DNA of 64,000 nucleotides from Ruminococcus sp. (GCF_017464355.1 NZ_JAFUAG010000005.1:22977-86976); one strand, 5' to 3'; numbered from the stretch's first letter, positions 35,225 through 44,276 are shown. The notes: a model not told the origin generated them from the sequence alone. Numbers and translations are program-made.

Positions 35225-35413
35225 TCACATATCCATAAAAAGCATTATGCTGAAAACTATCAGCAGCAGCCCTATGCCGCCGTAGACGACCCTTGCTGCG
35301 GTGTGACCCATACTGCCCGTCTTCACTATCCTGAAGAAAAACTTCACATCAGCGAAGCAGCACCATATCACCAGACCGCCCAGCACCATGAAAAGCAGTG
35401 CTATGTACATCAT
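35225..35413 (-). CDS. Small two-helix membrane protein, 62 aa
   Basis: 62 residues: helix 1 YIALLFMVLGGLVIWCCF, loop with FFFRIVKTGSMGHTAARV, helix 2 GIGLLLIVFSIMLF. It begins 3 bases after the ffh stop, and the ffh end AAGCCCCAGCAGTAAGCC supplies no strong ribosome site, so coupling to ffh is likely. Paralogous to the 66-aa protein downstream. A link to membrane targeting is possible from context only. Confidence 0.6.
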   Translation of the reverse strand: MMYIALLFMVLGGLVIWCCFADVKFFFRIVKTGSMGHTAARVVYGGIGLLLIVFSIMLFMDM

Positions 35414-35416
35414 GGC

Positions 35417-36790
35417 TTACTGCTGGGGCTTCTTGGAACCAAGCTCCCTCATGAGAACTGCTCTCCTGCGCCTTGCACTCTTGCCGTGCAGCATACCGCC
35501 GCCCACACCGAACTGCTTCATCATCTTCTTCATCTGCTCATACTGCTTGAGAAGCTGATTTACATCAGATACCTGTGTGCCGCTGCCCGCAGCTATCCTT
35601 CTCTTGCGCTTGGGGTCTATAATGGAGGGCTTTCTGCGCTCTGCCATAGTCATGGAGTTTATCATGGCCTCGGTCTTCCTCAGGGAAGCTTCGCCCATCT
35701 CCACGTCTTCATCGCTTATCTTGCTGGCACCGGGGAGCATCTGTATGATGTTCTTCACGCTGCCCATTTTCTGTATCTGCTTCATCTGGTCAAGCAGGTC
35801 GTTGAGGTCAAAGCCCTCCTCCTGCATTTTCCTGGCCAGTCTCTCAGCCTCTTCCTCATCGACGGTCTGTGTAGCCTTTTCGATAAGGGTGAGCATATCG
35901 CCCATGCCGAGTATTCTGGAAGCCATTCTCTCAGGGTGGAAAGGCTCGAACTCATCAAGTTTTTCGCCCATGCCCACGAACTTGATAGGCTTACCTGTAA
36001 CAGCCAGCACCGACAGTGCCGCACCGCCTCTGGTATCCGAGTCAAGCTTTGTCAGTATCACCGAGTCGATACCCAGCGCCTCATCGAAGCTTGATGCAAC
36101 CTTTACAGCGTCCTGACCGATCATGGCGTCAACTACCAGCATGATCTCGTTGGGCTCTGCTATCTTCTTGATGTCCTTAAGCTCGTCCATCAGCTGCTCA
36201 TCTATATGCAGACGGCCTGCTGTATCTATGATGACCAGGTCATTGCCGTAGTCCTTTGCCTGCTTAAGGCCTTCCTTGACTATCTTGCGGGGGTCTATCT
36301 GTCCCATTTCAAACACGGGGACTTCTGCCTTAGCCGCAACGACCTTCAGCTGGTCTATAGCCGCAGGTCTGTAAACGTCCGCCGCTATCAGCAGAGGTCT
36401 GTTGCCCTGCCGCTTGAACATCTTTGCCAGCTTTGCCGCATGGGTAGTTTTACCCGAACCCTGCAGACCGCACATCATTATAACGCAAGGCGGTTTGCTG
36501 GGGAAATTTATCTTTGAGTTTGCCTCGCCCATGAGCTTGACAAGCTCGTCATTAACTATCTTTATGACCTGCTGTCCGGGAGTAAGGCTTTTCAGCACGT
36601 CCTCTCCGACACTTCTCTCAGTAACATTAGCCACGAAGTCCTTAACGACCTTATAGCTTACGTCTGCTTCCAGCAGGGCCATCTTGACCTCTTTCATAGC
36701 CTCCTTAACGTCGGCTTCTGTCAGCTTTCCTCTGCCTTTCAGCTTTTTGAATACGCTGCCCAGCTTTTCACTTAATCCCTCAAATGCCAT
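35417..36790 (-). CDS. ffh: Signal recognition particle GTPase Ffh
   Basis: 457 residues. N domain (LSEKLGSVFKKLKGRGKLTE), G domain with G1 GLQGSGKTTHAAKLA, DTAGRLHID (G3), TKLDSDTRGGAAL (G4), GxGE loop (GMGEKLDEFEPF), and a methionine-rich M domain (about 300-440) ending in Arg-rich signal-RNA binding segments. It carries ribosomes with membrane proteins to FtsY. Preceded by ylxM, 46 bases away, as in most Firmicutes. Confidence 0.96.
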   Translation of the reverse strand: MAFEGLSEKLGSVFKKLKGRGKLTEADVKEAMKEVKMALLEADVSYKVVKDFVANVTERSVGEDVLKSLTPGQQVIKIVNDELVKLMGEANSKINFPSKPPCVIMMCGLQGSGKTTHAAKLAKMFKRQGNRPLLIAADVYRPAAIDQLKVVAAKAEVPVFEMGQIDPRKIVKEGLKQAKDYGNDLVIIDTAGRLHIDEQLMDELKDIKKIAEPNEIMLVVDAMIGQDAVKVASSFDEALGIDSVILTKLDSDTRGGAALSVLAVTGKPIKFVGMGEKLDEFEPFHPERMASRILGMGDMLTLIEKATQTVDEEEAERLARKMQEEGFDLNDLLDQMKQIQKMGSVKNIIQMLPGASKISDEDVEMGEASLRKTEAMINSMTMAERRKPSIIDPKRKRRIAAGSGTQVSDVNQLLKQYEQMKKMMKQFGVGGGMLHGKSARRRRAVLMRELGSKKPQQ

Positions 36791-36836
36791 AGGTCCTGAC
36801 CTCCCTGTCCATTTTCATAATTCTATATATCGCCGA

Positions 36837-37241
36837 TCATTCTTCCTCGGCTTCCTCTATAAGTCCCTCGGTATCATAGTCTGCCAGCTTGCTGTCAAGG
36901 TTCTCCAGCAGAACTATGGTCTTTTCAGCGATAGGCCTTGAGAGGCTTATGCGCTTGCATTCATTGAAGATATCCAGTGCCTGTGCCTTGAACTCTTTCA
37001 GCTCCTCCACATACACCCGCTGGGCTTTCAGCAGCCCCAGCTTCTCTTCATATTCCACCAGTGCTTTTTCGCAGTGCTTTACCGCGTCATGCACGCCCTG
37101 CCTTGAGATATTGCATTCAGCCGCTATCTCGCCAAGGCTCAGGTCATCGTTGTAATACAGGTCCATTATGTTGAACTGCTTATCGGTCAGCAGCTTACCG
37201 TAAAGATCGAGCAAGCTGTACATCTCAAAACTCTTTGCCAT
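36837..37241 (-). CDS. ylxM: YlxM/p13-like helix-turn-helix protein of the SRP operon
   Basis: 134 residues. Sigma-70 region 4-like helix-turn-helix: [40 protein letters not shown]. The YlxM family stands before ffh and modulates SRP function. The frame is open to 37346, but ATG 37241 starts the homology and has GGAAAGGAG before it. Confidence 0.92.
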   Translation of the reverse strand: MAKSFEMYSLLDLYGKLLTDKQFNIMDLYYNDDLSLGEIAAECNISRQGVHDAVKHCEKALVEYEEKLGLLKAQRVYVEELKEFKAQALDIFNECKRISLSRPIAEKTIVLLENLDSKLADYDTEGLIEEAEEE

Positions 37242-37317
37242 GACGGTGCGCTCCTTTCCGACGATGTGTACCTTTTTTTGCACATCTGTAAAGTTATCAA
37301 GCTTTACAACATAAACT

Positions 37318-37346
37318 ATTATATAACATCTTCCCCCATTTGTCAA
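37318..37346 (-). promoter_or_regulatory. Consensus promoter of the ylxM-ffh-rpsP-khpA operon
   Basis: On the minus strand TTGACA (37346-37341), 17-bp spacer, TATAAT (37323-37318), followed by an 80-base leader. Confidence 0.88.
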
Positions 37347-37408
37347 GAGGGGTCGGATAAAAACATAAAATTTAACAATTTATTATATAAATCACGAGAA
37401 TTATATGT

Positions 37409-37487
37409 TATAATTTTAAGATACAATAATGTGATAGTTTATAAGTAAGTTATTATCCGCACTATTTTCCCCTGCATAAAGCGGATA
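37409..37487 (+). promoter_or_regulatory. Promoter and leader hairpin of the aldo/keto reductase gene
   Basis: Extended -10 TGTTATAAT (TATAAT 37409-37414) without a good -35. In the leader, TATCCGC (37454-37460) can pair with GCGGATA (37481-37487), ending just before GAGGAGG. Confidence 0.5.
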
Positions 37488-37510
37488 GATGAAGAGGAGG
37501 CGCTTAAAAG

Positions 37511-38476
37511 ATGATAAGCTGTGTACTCAAAAATGACAGATATGAGATCAGGATACCGTCCCTTACCTACGGCACCGCTAACTTTGACAGATATGACAGC
37601 GATGAGATGTATTTCTCTTTTCTGGATAAGTATGTGGAGCTGGGGGGCTGGTGCATAGATACTGCCCGTGTTTACTGCGACTGGGTCGAGGGCGGTGCAG
37701 ACGCCAGCGAGAAAGCTATCGGCAGGTGGCTGAAAGCCAGGAACTGCCGTGACAAGGTGCTGATAGCCACCAAGGGCGGCCACCACGACCGTGAAACGGG
37801 CGAACCCAGGCTTGACCGTGCAAGCCTTGAATATGACCTTGCAAAGTCGCTGGAATGCCTGGGCACGGACTACGTTGACATATATTACCTCCACCGTGAC
37901 TGCACTGATATACCCGTGGAGGAGATAATGCCCATACTCAACGAGTTTTATGAGCAGGGCAGGATACACTTCATAGGTGTTTCAAACTGGACCACCGCCC
38001 GTATAGAAGAGGCCAATAAGTACGCTGAGGCCAACGGGCTGGAGCCTATACGCATAAGCCAGATAAACTATTCGCTCGCCCACGCAAGCACCGATATCCT
38101 CGGTGATGACACACTGGTCTGCATGGACACCAGGGAGTTTGGCTGGTACCGCAGGCACAACTTCCCTGTTATGGCATTCTCGCCACAGGCAAAGGGCTTT
38201 TTCGCCAAGCTTGCCAGGGGTGACGCCGCCACAAATCTTCCCGAGAGCCAGTATGCTTCCACCGCTAACCTGGCAAGGCTCGCAAGGGTGAAAATGCTTT
38301 GCCAGCAGACAGGTACACCTCCCGCAGTGGTGCCCCTGGGTTATCTGAACAGCCAGCCTTTCTTTGTATCATCTGTTTTCGCAGTTACCAAGCTCTGGCA
38401 GATGGAGGAGAACATGGCAGCCCAGGACCTTGTCTACGATGAAAAGACCCTGGCATTCCTTGACAACAGGATATAA
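37511..38476 (+). CDS. Aldo/keto reductase
   Basis: 321 residues, the family length. TIM-barrel signatures: SLTYGTANFD, GGWCIDTARVYCDW (Asp and Tyr of the active site), VLIATKGGHH (Lys), VDIYYLHRD (His), IGVSNWTTARIEEA and QINYSLAH. It reduces a carbonyl with NADPH; the substrate is unknown. Own promoter, own terminator at 38519. Confidence 0.9.
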   Translation: MISCVLKNDRYEIRIPSLTYGTANFDRYDSDEMYFSFLDKYVELGGWCIDTARVYCDWVEGGADASEKAIGRWLKARNCRDKVLIATKGGHHDRETGEPRLDRASLEYDLAKSLECLGTDYVDIYYLHRDCTDIPVEEIMPILNEFYEQGRIHFIGVSNWTTARIEEANKYAEANGLEPIRISQINYSLAHASTDILGDDTLVCMDTREFGWYRRHNFPVMAFSPQAKGFFAKLARGDAATNLPESQYASTANLARLARVKMLCQQTGTPPAVVPLGYLNSQPFFVSSVFAVTKLWQMEENMAAQDLVYDEKTLAFLDNRI

Positions 38477-38518
38477 CTGCGGCAGGCGCATTTCTCAGTG
38501 CCGCTTACAAGAGTTTTC

Positions 38519-38560
38519 AGCCACAGTATTTCCGTTTTTCGGAAGCGCTGTGGCTTTTTA
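38519..38560 (+). terminator. Terminator after the aldo/keto reductase
   Basis: Stem AGCCACAG / CTGTGGCT (38519-38526 and 38548-38555) with inner TTCCG/CGGAA, then TTTTT. Confidence 0.85.
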
Positions 38561-38567
38561 TGTCAAA

Positions 38568-38597
38568 AAGCTGCGTCCCTTTTAAAAGGCCGCAGCT
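38568..38597 (+). promoter_or_regulatory. Second hairpin in the MATE leader
   Basis: AGCTGCG / CGCAGCT arms (from 38570 to 38596) around inner CCTTTTAAAAGG. It lies 13 bases after the terminator and 27 before the MATE start. No promoter is obvious between them, so read-through control of the pump is possible. Confidence 0.4.
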
Positions 38598-38623
38598 ATC
38601 TTTTCGTTTACGGAGATGAATAT

Positions 38624-39982
38624 ATGAAAAATGATATGGATATGCTGCACGGCTCTATCGGCGATAAGCTGATGAAGTTCGCCCTGCCCCTGGCGGCAAC
38701 GGGTATATTGCAGCAGCTTTTCAACGCGGCAGATGTGGCCGTGGTAGGTAACTGGGTAGGCAAGAAAGCCATGGCTGCCGTGGGCTGCAACACCCCCGTC
38801 ATCACCCTGATACTCAGCCTTTTCACGGGTATCTCTATCGGCGCAAACGTGGTCATTTCCACCCTCATTGGCCAGAAGCGCCATGAAAGGGTGAAAAGTG
38901 CGGTGCATACCGCCATACTTTTCGCCTTTGTGGGCGGCGTTATCTTTGCGGGGATATGCGAGCTGCTCTCACGGCAGATACTCAGTAAAATGTCCATTCC
39001 CGACAATGTATTTGAAATGGCCCTGCTGTATTTCAGGGTCTATATCGCAGGTATGCCCGTCATACTGCTCTATGACTTCTGCTCCGCCGTTTTCAGGAGC
39101 TACGGCAACACCCGCACGCCACTTATCTGCCTGATGACCTCGGGGGTCATCAATGTGCTGCTCAACCTGTTCTTCGTTATCGTCCTTAAGATGACAGTGA
39201 ACGGTGTGGCGCTGGCAACGGTCATATCAAACCTCATAAGCTCGGTGCTGCTCATTTACTTCCTTATGAAAGAAAAGTCGGAGATACACTTCTCACCCTC
39301 ACAGCTGCGCATTGACAAAAAGCAGCTGGCTTCCATGGTGGCCATAGGACTTCCCGCAGGGCTGCAGGGCATGGTCTTCGCTATTTCAAACATACTTATC
39401 CAATCCTCCATAAACAAGCTTGGCAGCGATGTCATGGCGGCTTCGTCGGCGGCTTTCAACATCGAGATATTCGCCTACTACATACTAAACTCCTTCGGCC
39501 AGGGCGCCACCACCTTTGTGGGACAGAACTACGGTGCCAAAAACCCCGAAAGATGCATTCGTGCCACCAAGATCGCCATGGCTCAGGATATGGTCATCAC
39601 CGTGGTCATGTCACTGCTCATACTCCTCGTGGGCAGACATCTGCTGCATATCTTCAACCCCGACCCCGAGGTAGTTCGTATCGGCAGTATCCGCCTGAAA
39701 TATATCCTGCTCTCCGAGGGCATAAACGTGGTCATCGAGATACTCTCGGGCTGCATGAGGGGCTACGGACGCTCCATAGTGCCCGCCCTCATCTGCACCG
39801 CAGGCATATGCGGGGTGCGCATAACCTGGGTATATACCGCCTTCCGCCATAGCCAGACCTTTTCTACCCTCCTCATCGCCTACCCCCTCAGCTGGGCTGC
39901 CACAGGCACCGCACTGGTCATAGCCTATACTATCCTCCGCCGCCATACCATGAAGCCTTTCTTCCAGGAAAGCAAACTCTGA
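38624..39982 (+). CDS. MATE-family multidrug/sodium antiporter
   Basis: 452 residues, 12 hydrophobic helices in two MatE halves (residues 15-180 and 235-400). Motifs: HGSIGDKLMKFALPLAATGI, FNAADVAVVGNWVGKKAMAA, and GQGATTFVGQNYGAKNPERC. Exports cationic drugs or metabolites in exchange for Na+ or H+. ATG 38624 has GGAGATG before it; the open frame further upstream runs through the leader hairpins and is excluded. Confidence 0.93.
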   Translation: MKNDMDMLHGSIGDKLMKFALPLAATGILQQLFNAADVAVVGNWVGKKAMAAVGCNTPVITLILSLFTGISIGANVVISTLIGQKRHERVKSAVHTAILFAFVGGVIFAGICELLSRQILSKMSIPDNVFEMALLYFRVYIAGMPVILLYDFCSAVFRSYGNTRTPLICLMTSGVINVLLNLFFVIVLKMTVNGVALATVISNLISSVLLIYFLMKEKSEIHFSPSQLRIDKKQLASMVAIGLPAGLQGMVFAISNILIQSSINKLGSDVMAASSAAFNIEIFAYYILNSFGQGATTFVGQNYGAKNPERCIRATKIAMAQDMVITVVMSLLILLVGRHLLHIFNPDPEVVRIGSIRLKYILLSEGINVVIEILSGCMRGYGRSIVPALICTAGICGVRITWVYTAFRHSQTFSTLLIAYPLSWAATGTALVIAYTILRRHTMKPFFQESKL

Positions 39983-39991
39983 CATAAACCC

Positions 39992-40010
39992 ACCCGCCGC
40001 GGCGGGTTTT
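39992..40010 (+). terminator. Short GC-rich terminator after the MATE gene
   Basis: ACCCGC-CGCG-GCGGGT followed by TTTT; it touches the stop codon of the convergent S66 peptidase gene. Confidence 0.75.
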
Positions 40011-40980
40011 ACCTCAGCAGTGTTATGGTGCGGGCGTCGGCGTTGAGTTCGGCGGTGAGGCCTATGGGAATGGTGAGCATGGGGGCGCAGTGGCTGAGAT
40101 CGCATTGGGCGAGGACGGGTATAGAGGGTCTGCCTATGCATTCATATACGAAGTCGCAGTATGACATAGCGGTCTCGCTGTCTGAATAGTCACGGGGCTT
40201 GCCGATGATAAGCCCGCCCAGCTTTTGGAACACCCCGCAGAGGTCAAGCTGTGCGAGAAAGCTTTCCACCCATTCGGCGCAGGACTGCGTATCCTCTATA
40301 AACAGGATATCGCCCTGCTTTATCTCAGGCATATAGGGTGTCCCCCAGACGCTCATCATAGTCCAGAGGTTCCCGCCGATGAGCCTGCCCCTGACCTTGC
40401 CGCCGCAGAGCGTAACAAGTTCATTGGGTATATGCTTTTCCTCCGTCAGGGGCTGTGACCAGTCGATAAGCTCATCGGAGTAGGCAGCGGGGGGCTGATA
40501 GGTGTAGCTTTCCTCAAAGTTCAGCACATCGCAGAAGCATTTAAGTGCGATATCACGGTAGGGGCTGAGCCTTGCATAGCTTGTCACAAAATTAGTGCCG
40601 TAGTAGTCGGGTATGCCTGTTTTGGCATACAGCGCCAGAAGAAGCGATGTAACATCGGACATTCCCACAACGGGCTTGGGGTGAGCTTTGTAATACTCGT
40701 AGTCGATAAAGGGCAGCATACCGTTGGTCACATTGCCGCCTACGCTGGCCATGAGTACATCCACCTCAGGGTCACGCAGCAGGCTGTTGAACTCATCTGC
40801 CCTTTCACGGGGCGTGCCTGTGCGGTAGGCATTTTTCCTGCCCCACAGCTTGCCGTGCTTTACCTCAAAGCCCTGTTCCCTCATATAAGCCTCCGCCCGT
40901 GCGGCTGCCTCAGGGGCTTCGTTTATTATGCACCATGAGGGGCTGAAGACCCCTATGACCGAACCTTTTCCTATCTTCAT
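40009..40980 (-). CDS. S66-family LD-carboxypeptidase / MccF-like peptidase
   Basis: 323 residues. Motifs of the S66 fold: VIGVFSPSWC at the start, the nucleophile elbow VVGMSDVTSLLLAL, GRLIGGNLWTMMS, DILFIEDTQ (Glu) and HCAPMLTIPIGL (His). Members trim the stem peptide of murein (LD-carboxypeptidase) or cleave aminoacyl-nucleotide antibiotics (MccF). Nothing in the context chooses between the two. A consensus promoter (41027-41055) drives it. Confidence 0.88.
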   Translation of the reverse strand: MKIGKGSVIGVFSPSWCIINEAPEAAARAEAYMREQGFEVKHGKLWGRKNAYRTGTPRERADEFNSLLRDPEVDVLMASVGGNVTNGMLPFIDYEYYKAHPKPVVGMSDVTSLLLALYAKTGIPDYYGTNFVTSYARLSPYRDIALKCFCDVLNFEESYTYQPPAAYSDELIDWSQPLTEEKHIPNELVTLCGGKVRGRLIGGNLWTMMSVWGTPYMPEIKQGDILFIEDTQSCAEWVESFLAQLDLCGVFQKLGGLIIGKPRDYSDSETAMSYCDFVYECIGRPSIPVLAQCDLSHCAPMLTIPIGLTAELNADARTITLLR

Positions 40981-41026
40981 CTGTGTTCCCTCCGATACTT
41001 ATGTTTTTCCGAATTTTCTCAGGGAA

Positions 41027-41055
41027 AGTATAGCATATATCCTGACATATGTCAA
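41027..41055 (-). promoter_or_regulatory. Promoter of the S66 peptidase gene
   Basis: On the minus strand TTGACA (41055-41050), 17-bp spacer, TATACT (41032-41027). The perfect 12-bp palindrome TGACATATGTCA (41043-41054) overlaps the -35. Confidence 0.8.
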
Positions 41056-41068
41056 CGGGCGTTCCCTA

Positions 41069-41097
41069 TTGACTAATTTAACAAAAAGTGGTATGAT
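41069..41097 (+). promoter_or_regulatory. Divergent promoter of the alpha/beta hydrolase genes
   Basis: TTGACT (41069-41074), 17-bp spacer, TATGAT (41092-41097). In the leader, GGCTGA / TCAGCC (41119-41124 and 41138-41143) followed by TTTT may be a weak attenuator. Confidence 0.65.
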
Positions 41098-41200
41098 GAT
41101 ACAGGTAAAAACTGCATGGGCTGAACGCTGCGAGGTGTCAGCCTTTTGATAAAGATGCAAGTTAGCTATATCTAACTCATAGATAGCAGAAAGGAAAAAC

Positions 41201-42118
41201 ATGAAAAAGAAGACCCTTAAATACCGCATGATGCTGGCGGGCGCAAGGCTGCTCCCCCTTAAAAAGCTGATGGCACAGCCCCCCGAGAAGACTCAGAAGC
41301 TCTTTGCAAAGGCTTATAAAGGCGAGAATATACCAAAGCTCAGCGACCCAAAACTCACTATAAGCAAGGGAACTGTTTCAGGCTCATCGGTGCTTTTCAT
41401 CAAGCCGAAAAAGCCCACCGACAGGCTGATGATATATCTGGTCGGGGGCGGTATGCTTAAATACCCCAAGCCCTCTCAGGTAAAGGATGTCATGAGCCTT
41501 GCCAAGGAATGCAGCATAAACGTAATGCTGCCCTATTACCCCCTTGTGCTGGAGGGGCACAGCCTCACCGATGTGTATGCCATGCTCTATGAGCTTTACA
41601 AAAAGGCTCTGAAAAAATTCTCCCCCGAAAATATCGTATTTGCAGGGGGCTCCTCAGGGGGAAATCTGGCGCTGGGGCTCATATCCCACATCAATGAAAC
41701 AGGAGAGGGTCTGCCCCTGCCCGCAAAGGTATATGCAGGCTCCCCGGGTTCTCTGCTTATAACCGACGAGGAAAAAGCCGCCGCCATGAAGCTTGAAAAA
41801 ACCGACGTCATCATGAGCGTAAAGGCAACTGAAAACATCTGGGAGGGCATGACAGGGGGCAAGCCTGTTCCCGACTACATGAAATATCTCCAGCTGGGCA
41901 ACTATACGGGGCTCGGTAATGTATACCTCAGCTTTGGCGGAGATGAGGTCTTTGCCGCAGCCGCCGAGAGCATAGTGGCTCGTCTTAAAGAATGCGGTGT
42001 GGAGCATATCACCATGGAGATAGGTGAGGGTATGTACCACAGCTACGCCATGATGCCCCTGGTTAAAGATGCCGCCGAGGGCTACCGCCGTTTCAGGGAA
42101 TACATTTCCCATCAATAA
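41201..42118 (+). CDS. Alpha/beta hydrolase (hormone-sensitive-lipase-like esterase)
   Basis: 305 residues. The nucleophile motif is GGSSGGNLALGL near residue 150; the oxyanion segment is a variant YLVGGGM instead of HGGG; Asp and His are seen in YLSFGGDEVF and GMYHSYAMMP. This fits the HSL/esterase family acting on small acyl esters. AGAAAGGA precedes ATG 41201. A second hydrolase gene follows after 20 bases, so they are probably one operon. Confidence 0.88.
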   Translation: MKKKTLKYRMMLAGARLLPLKKLMAQPPEKTQKLFAKAYKGENIPKLSDPKLTISKGTVSGSSVLFIKPKKPTDRLMIYLVGGGMLKYPKPSQVKDVMSLAKECSINVMLPYYPLVLEGHSLTDVYAMLYELYKKALKKFSPENIVFAGGSSGGNLALGLISHINETGEGLPLPAKVYAGSPGSLLITDEEKAAAMKLEKTDVIMSVKATENIWEGMTGGKPVPDYMKYLQLGNYTGLGNVYLSFGGDEVFAAAAESIVARLKECGVEHITMEIGEGMYHSYAMMPLVKDAAEGYRRFREYISHQ

Positions 42119-42138
42119 AGAACGGAGAGTTATCTGCA

Positions 42139-42903
42139 ATGAAGTACTTTGAATTCGGAAAAGAGAACGACATCACCCTGCTGCTGCTCCACGGTGTAGA
42201 CACCACATGGCAGCTGAGTTTTGAAAAGTTCATCGAGGCTGCAAAGTCGAGATACCATATAATTGCAGTGGCGGAAGACGGCTTCAACACCGATGAACCC
42301 GAGACCGATGCTGTCAGCGTTATCGCCGAGGCCCACAAGATAACCGAGTACCTGGTGGAGAATTTTGACGGTAAGATAGATATTATCCTTGGTGAGTCCC
42401 TGGGTGGCATGATAATGACCGAGATACTCCTTGACCCCCGCATAAGCGTACACACAGCCATTGCCGACGGCTTTACCATTCTTGAATATCCCCCCTTCCG
42501 CCATGACCTGCCCAAGCGCCTTTTCGCCAGCGCCATAACTGCGGTGGAGTTTTTCGCTTTCAGGCACATGGGGCTTTTCAACAAGCTGCTGGGCGAGGAT
42601 ATAGATGACATGATATTCAGGGAGGCTTCAAAGGCGACCCTATGGAACCTTGAATATTCCATGATGCCCTACCGCTACAAGCTTGAAGCCTTTGACCTGG
42701 CCGACACATACCTCTGGCACGGCGAGAACGAACCCGGCATGAAGCACGTTCTGCGCAAGGTGGACAGAACGAAATACCACTTCAAGCACCTGGTCTTCAA
42801 GGGCAAAGGCCACGGTTCCCTGCTGCGCTGCCCCGAAAGAATGATACGTGAGATAGACCGTGCCTACAAGGGCTATGACAAGGACTATGTGACAAGGCTG
42901 TAG
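42139..42903 (+). CDS. Alpha/beta hydrolase
   Basis: 254 residues. LLLLHGVDTTW, nucleophile elbow ILGESLGGMIMTE (near 95) and FKGKGHGSLLR (His near 230) give the catalytic frame; a helical lid lies between about 120 and 195. Substrate unknown. It follows the HSL-like gene closely behind CGGAGAG. A terminator at 42916 ends the pair. Confidence 0.85.
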   Translation: MKYFEFGKENDITLLLLHGVDTTWQLSFEKFIEAAKSRYHIIAVAEDGFNTDEPETDAVSVIAEAHKITEYLVENFDGKIDIILGESLGGMIMTEILLDPRISVHTAIADGFTILEYPPFRHDLPKRLFASAITAVEFFAFRHMGLFNKLLGEDIDDMIFREASKATLWNLEYSMMPYRYKLEAFDLADTYLWHGENEPGMKHVLRKVDRTKYHFKHLVFKGKGHGSLLRCPERMIREIDRAYKGYDKDYVTRL

Positions 42904-42915
42904 ATATCGATATGA

Positions 42916-42952
42916 CCCCCGTATGCCGCAAAGCACACGGGGGAATTTTTTT
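42916..42952 (+). terminator. Terminator of the hydrolase operon
   Basis: Stem CCCCCGT / ACGGGGG (42916-42922 and 42937-42943) followed by AATTTTTTT. Confidence 0.88.
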
Positions 42953-42954
42953 CG

Positions 42955-44067
42955 GTGAGCAATAATGATGCACTTGAATTTATATATGATGAGCTGTACA
43001 AGCTTACAGAAAAGGGGTACATAAAAGAAGCGTTTGAATTAAGCACTTATCTCTTCAAAGAGGTTTCAGATGTTGCTATTGATGATTCGGACGAGGGGCT
43101 GTCAACTTTCGGCTCAGAGCTTCGTGATCTTTGGCATGACCTTTCAGATAAAGCTGACGAAAACACCGCTATAGAGATGTATGAATGGTTTGCATCACAC
43201 CTTAACGGCTGGGTCATCGACTATATGGAGGAATTCCTTGAAGATGCGATATACGAATGCTTTGAAAGCGAGGATATCCTGAATAAAAAGCTAGCCCTTG
43301 CAGATACTCGTATAAAGGCAGCCAATAGTGTCTGGGAGAAGAAAAAGTGGATATTGCACCGAATAACTGTTATGAAACAGATCGAAGCCCCCGAAAATGA
43401 ATTTGTCAGCTATTGCAGGAAATTCTATGATGACGCCGATATACGCAGAGAGCTTGTAAACTACTATGTCGCAGCGGAAAAGGCAGAAGAAGCGATCAAT
43501 GTTCTTAATGATTCACTTAAAAACTATAATAATTCAGGTGAGACAAAAGAAAACCATGCTCAGATAAAGGAACTGTATAAAAAGCTCGGCAACAAGGAAG
43601 AATACATGAAACACCTATGGGTGCTTGTGACAGAGCATTGCAGTCTTGACTATTTCCGTGAGCTTAAAGCCCAGTACTCCGATGACGAATGGCAGACAGT
43701 ACGGGCGAAGGTCTTCCGGGCAAATTCATCATATATGCTTATGCAGTTATATTATGAAGAAAAGCTCTATCACAGGCTGATGACTGAGATCGAGAAGGAG
43801 GGCAGCACTTTCTGCATAAAAGAATATGAAGATGTCCTCATCAAGCTGTATCCCCAAAAAATCTTGAAGCTATACGCAGAGAGTCTCAACCGTGAAGCAC
43901 GAGGCACAGCAAAACGAAGCACTTACGCATACTGGGCAGCTGACCTGAGACATATGCTGACCATCGAGGGCGGTTATGAAGTGGTATCAGGAATTCTTGC
44001 AGACTGGCGTATGAGATACAAGAACCGCCCTGCTATGATGCAGGAGCTTGACAGTGTGAGGATATAA
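42955..44067 (+). pseudogene. 3' remnant of a SWIM zinc-finger family gene
   Basis: An open frame of 370 codons begins with GTG only 2 bases after the T-run of a terminator, with no promoter or ribosome site. The protein is helical and TPR-like (EAFELSTYLFKEV; AAEKAEEAINVL; YKKLGNKEEYMKHLWVLV) and ends ILADWRMRYKNRPAMMQEL, which matches the C-terminal half of clostridial SWIM zinc-finger proteins. The N-terminal CxCx(n)CxH SWIM domain is missing. I therefore call it a 5'-truncated gene. If it is translated at all, the start would be this GTG. It is the last host gene before the integrated element. Confidence 0.65.
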
Positions 44068-44084
44068 AAAAGCACTGTACCTCC

Positions 44085-44113
44085 TAATGGAAATACAGTG
44101 CCGTGCCTATAGT
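44085..44113 (-). terminator. Minus-strand terminator-like hairpin
   Basis: GCACTGTA / TACAGTGC followed on the minus strand by TTTTTT. No minus-strand gene feeds it here, which hints at lost material. Confidence 0.5.
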
Positions 44114-44227
44114 TATGTCATTTTCTGAATTTATAAACGGTGTTTAATATTCTTATATTTTTATGATCAAATACTACGATAGTATCCTCAAATACGCATA
44201 CCGAGAGGCTATCAAAGAACATCAACC

Positions 44228-44276
44228 AAAAAAGATATGCCAAATTATGAAACATACAATTTGGCATATCTTTTTT
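44228..44276. terminator. Strong bidirectional terminator
   Basis: A 19-bp perfect stem whose arms begin AAAAAAGATATGCC (44228-44246) and end GGCATATCTTTTTT (44258-44276). The stretch 44114-44227 holds nothing recognisable. Confidence 0.88.

Noticed and set aside
35225-35413. Immunity gene of a toxin system
   Set aside because: The two-helix plan is suggestive, but no toxin gene is near and the operon is housekeeping. Kept as hypothetical.
37440-37452. ATAAGTAAGTTAT, resembling a block of the 329-bp palindrome
   Set aside because: The similarity is 11-12 bases only and does not extend; no second copy of the palindrome.
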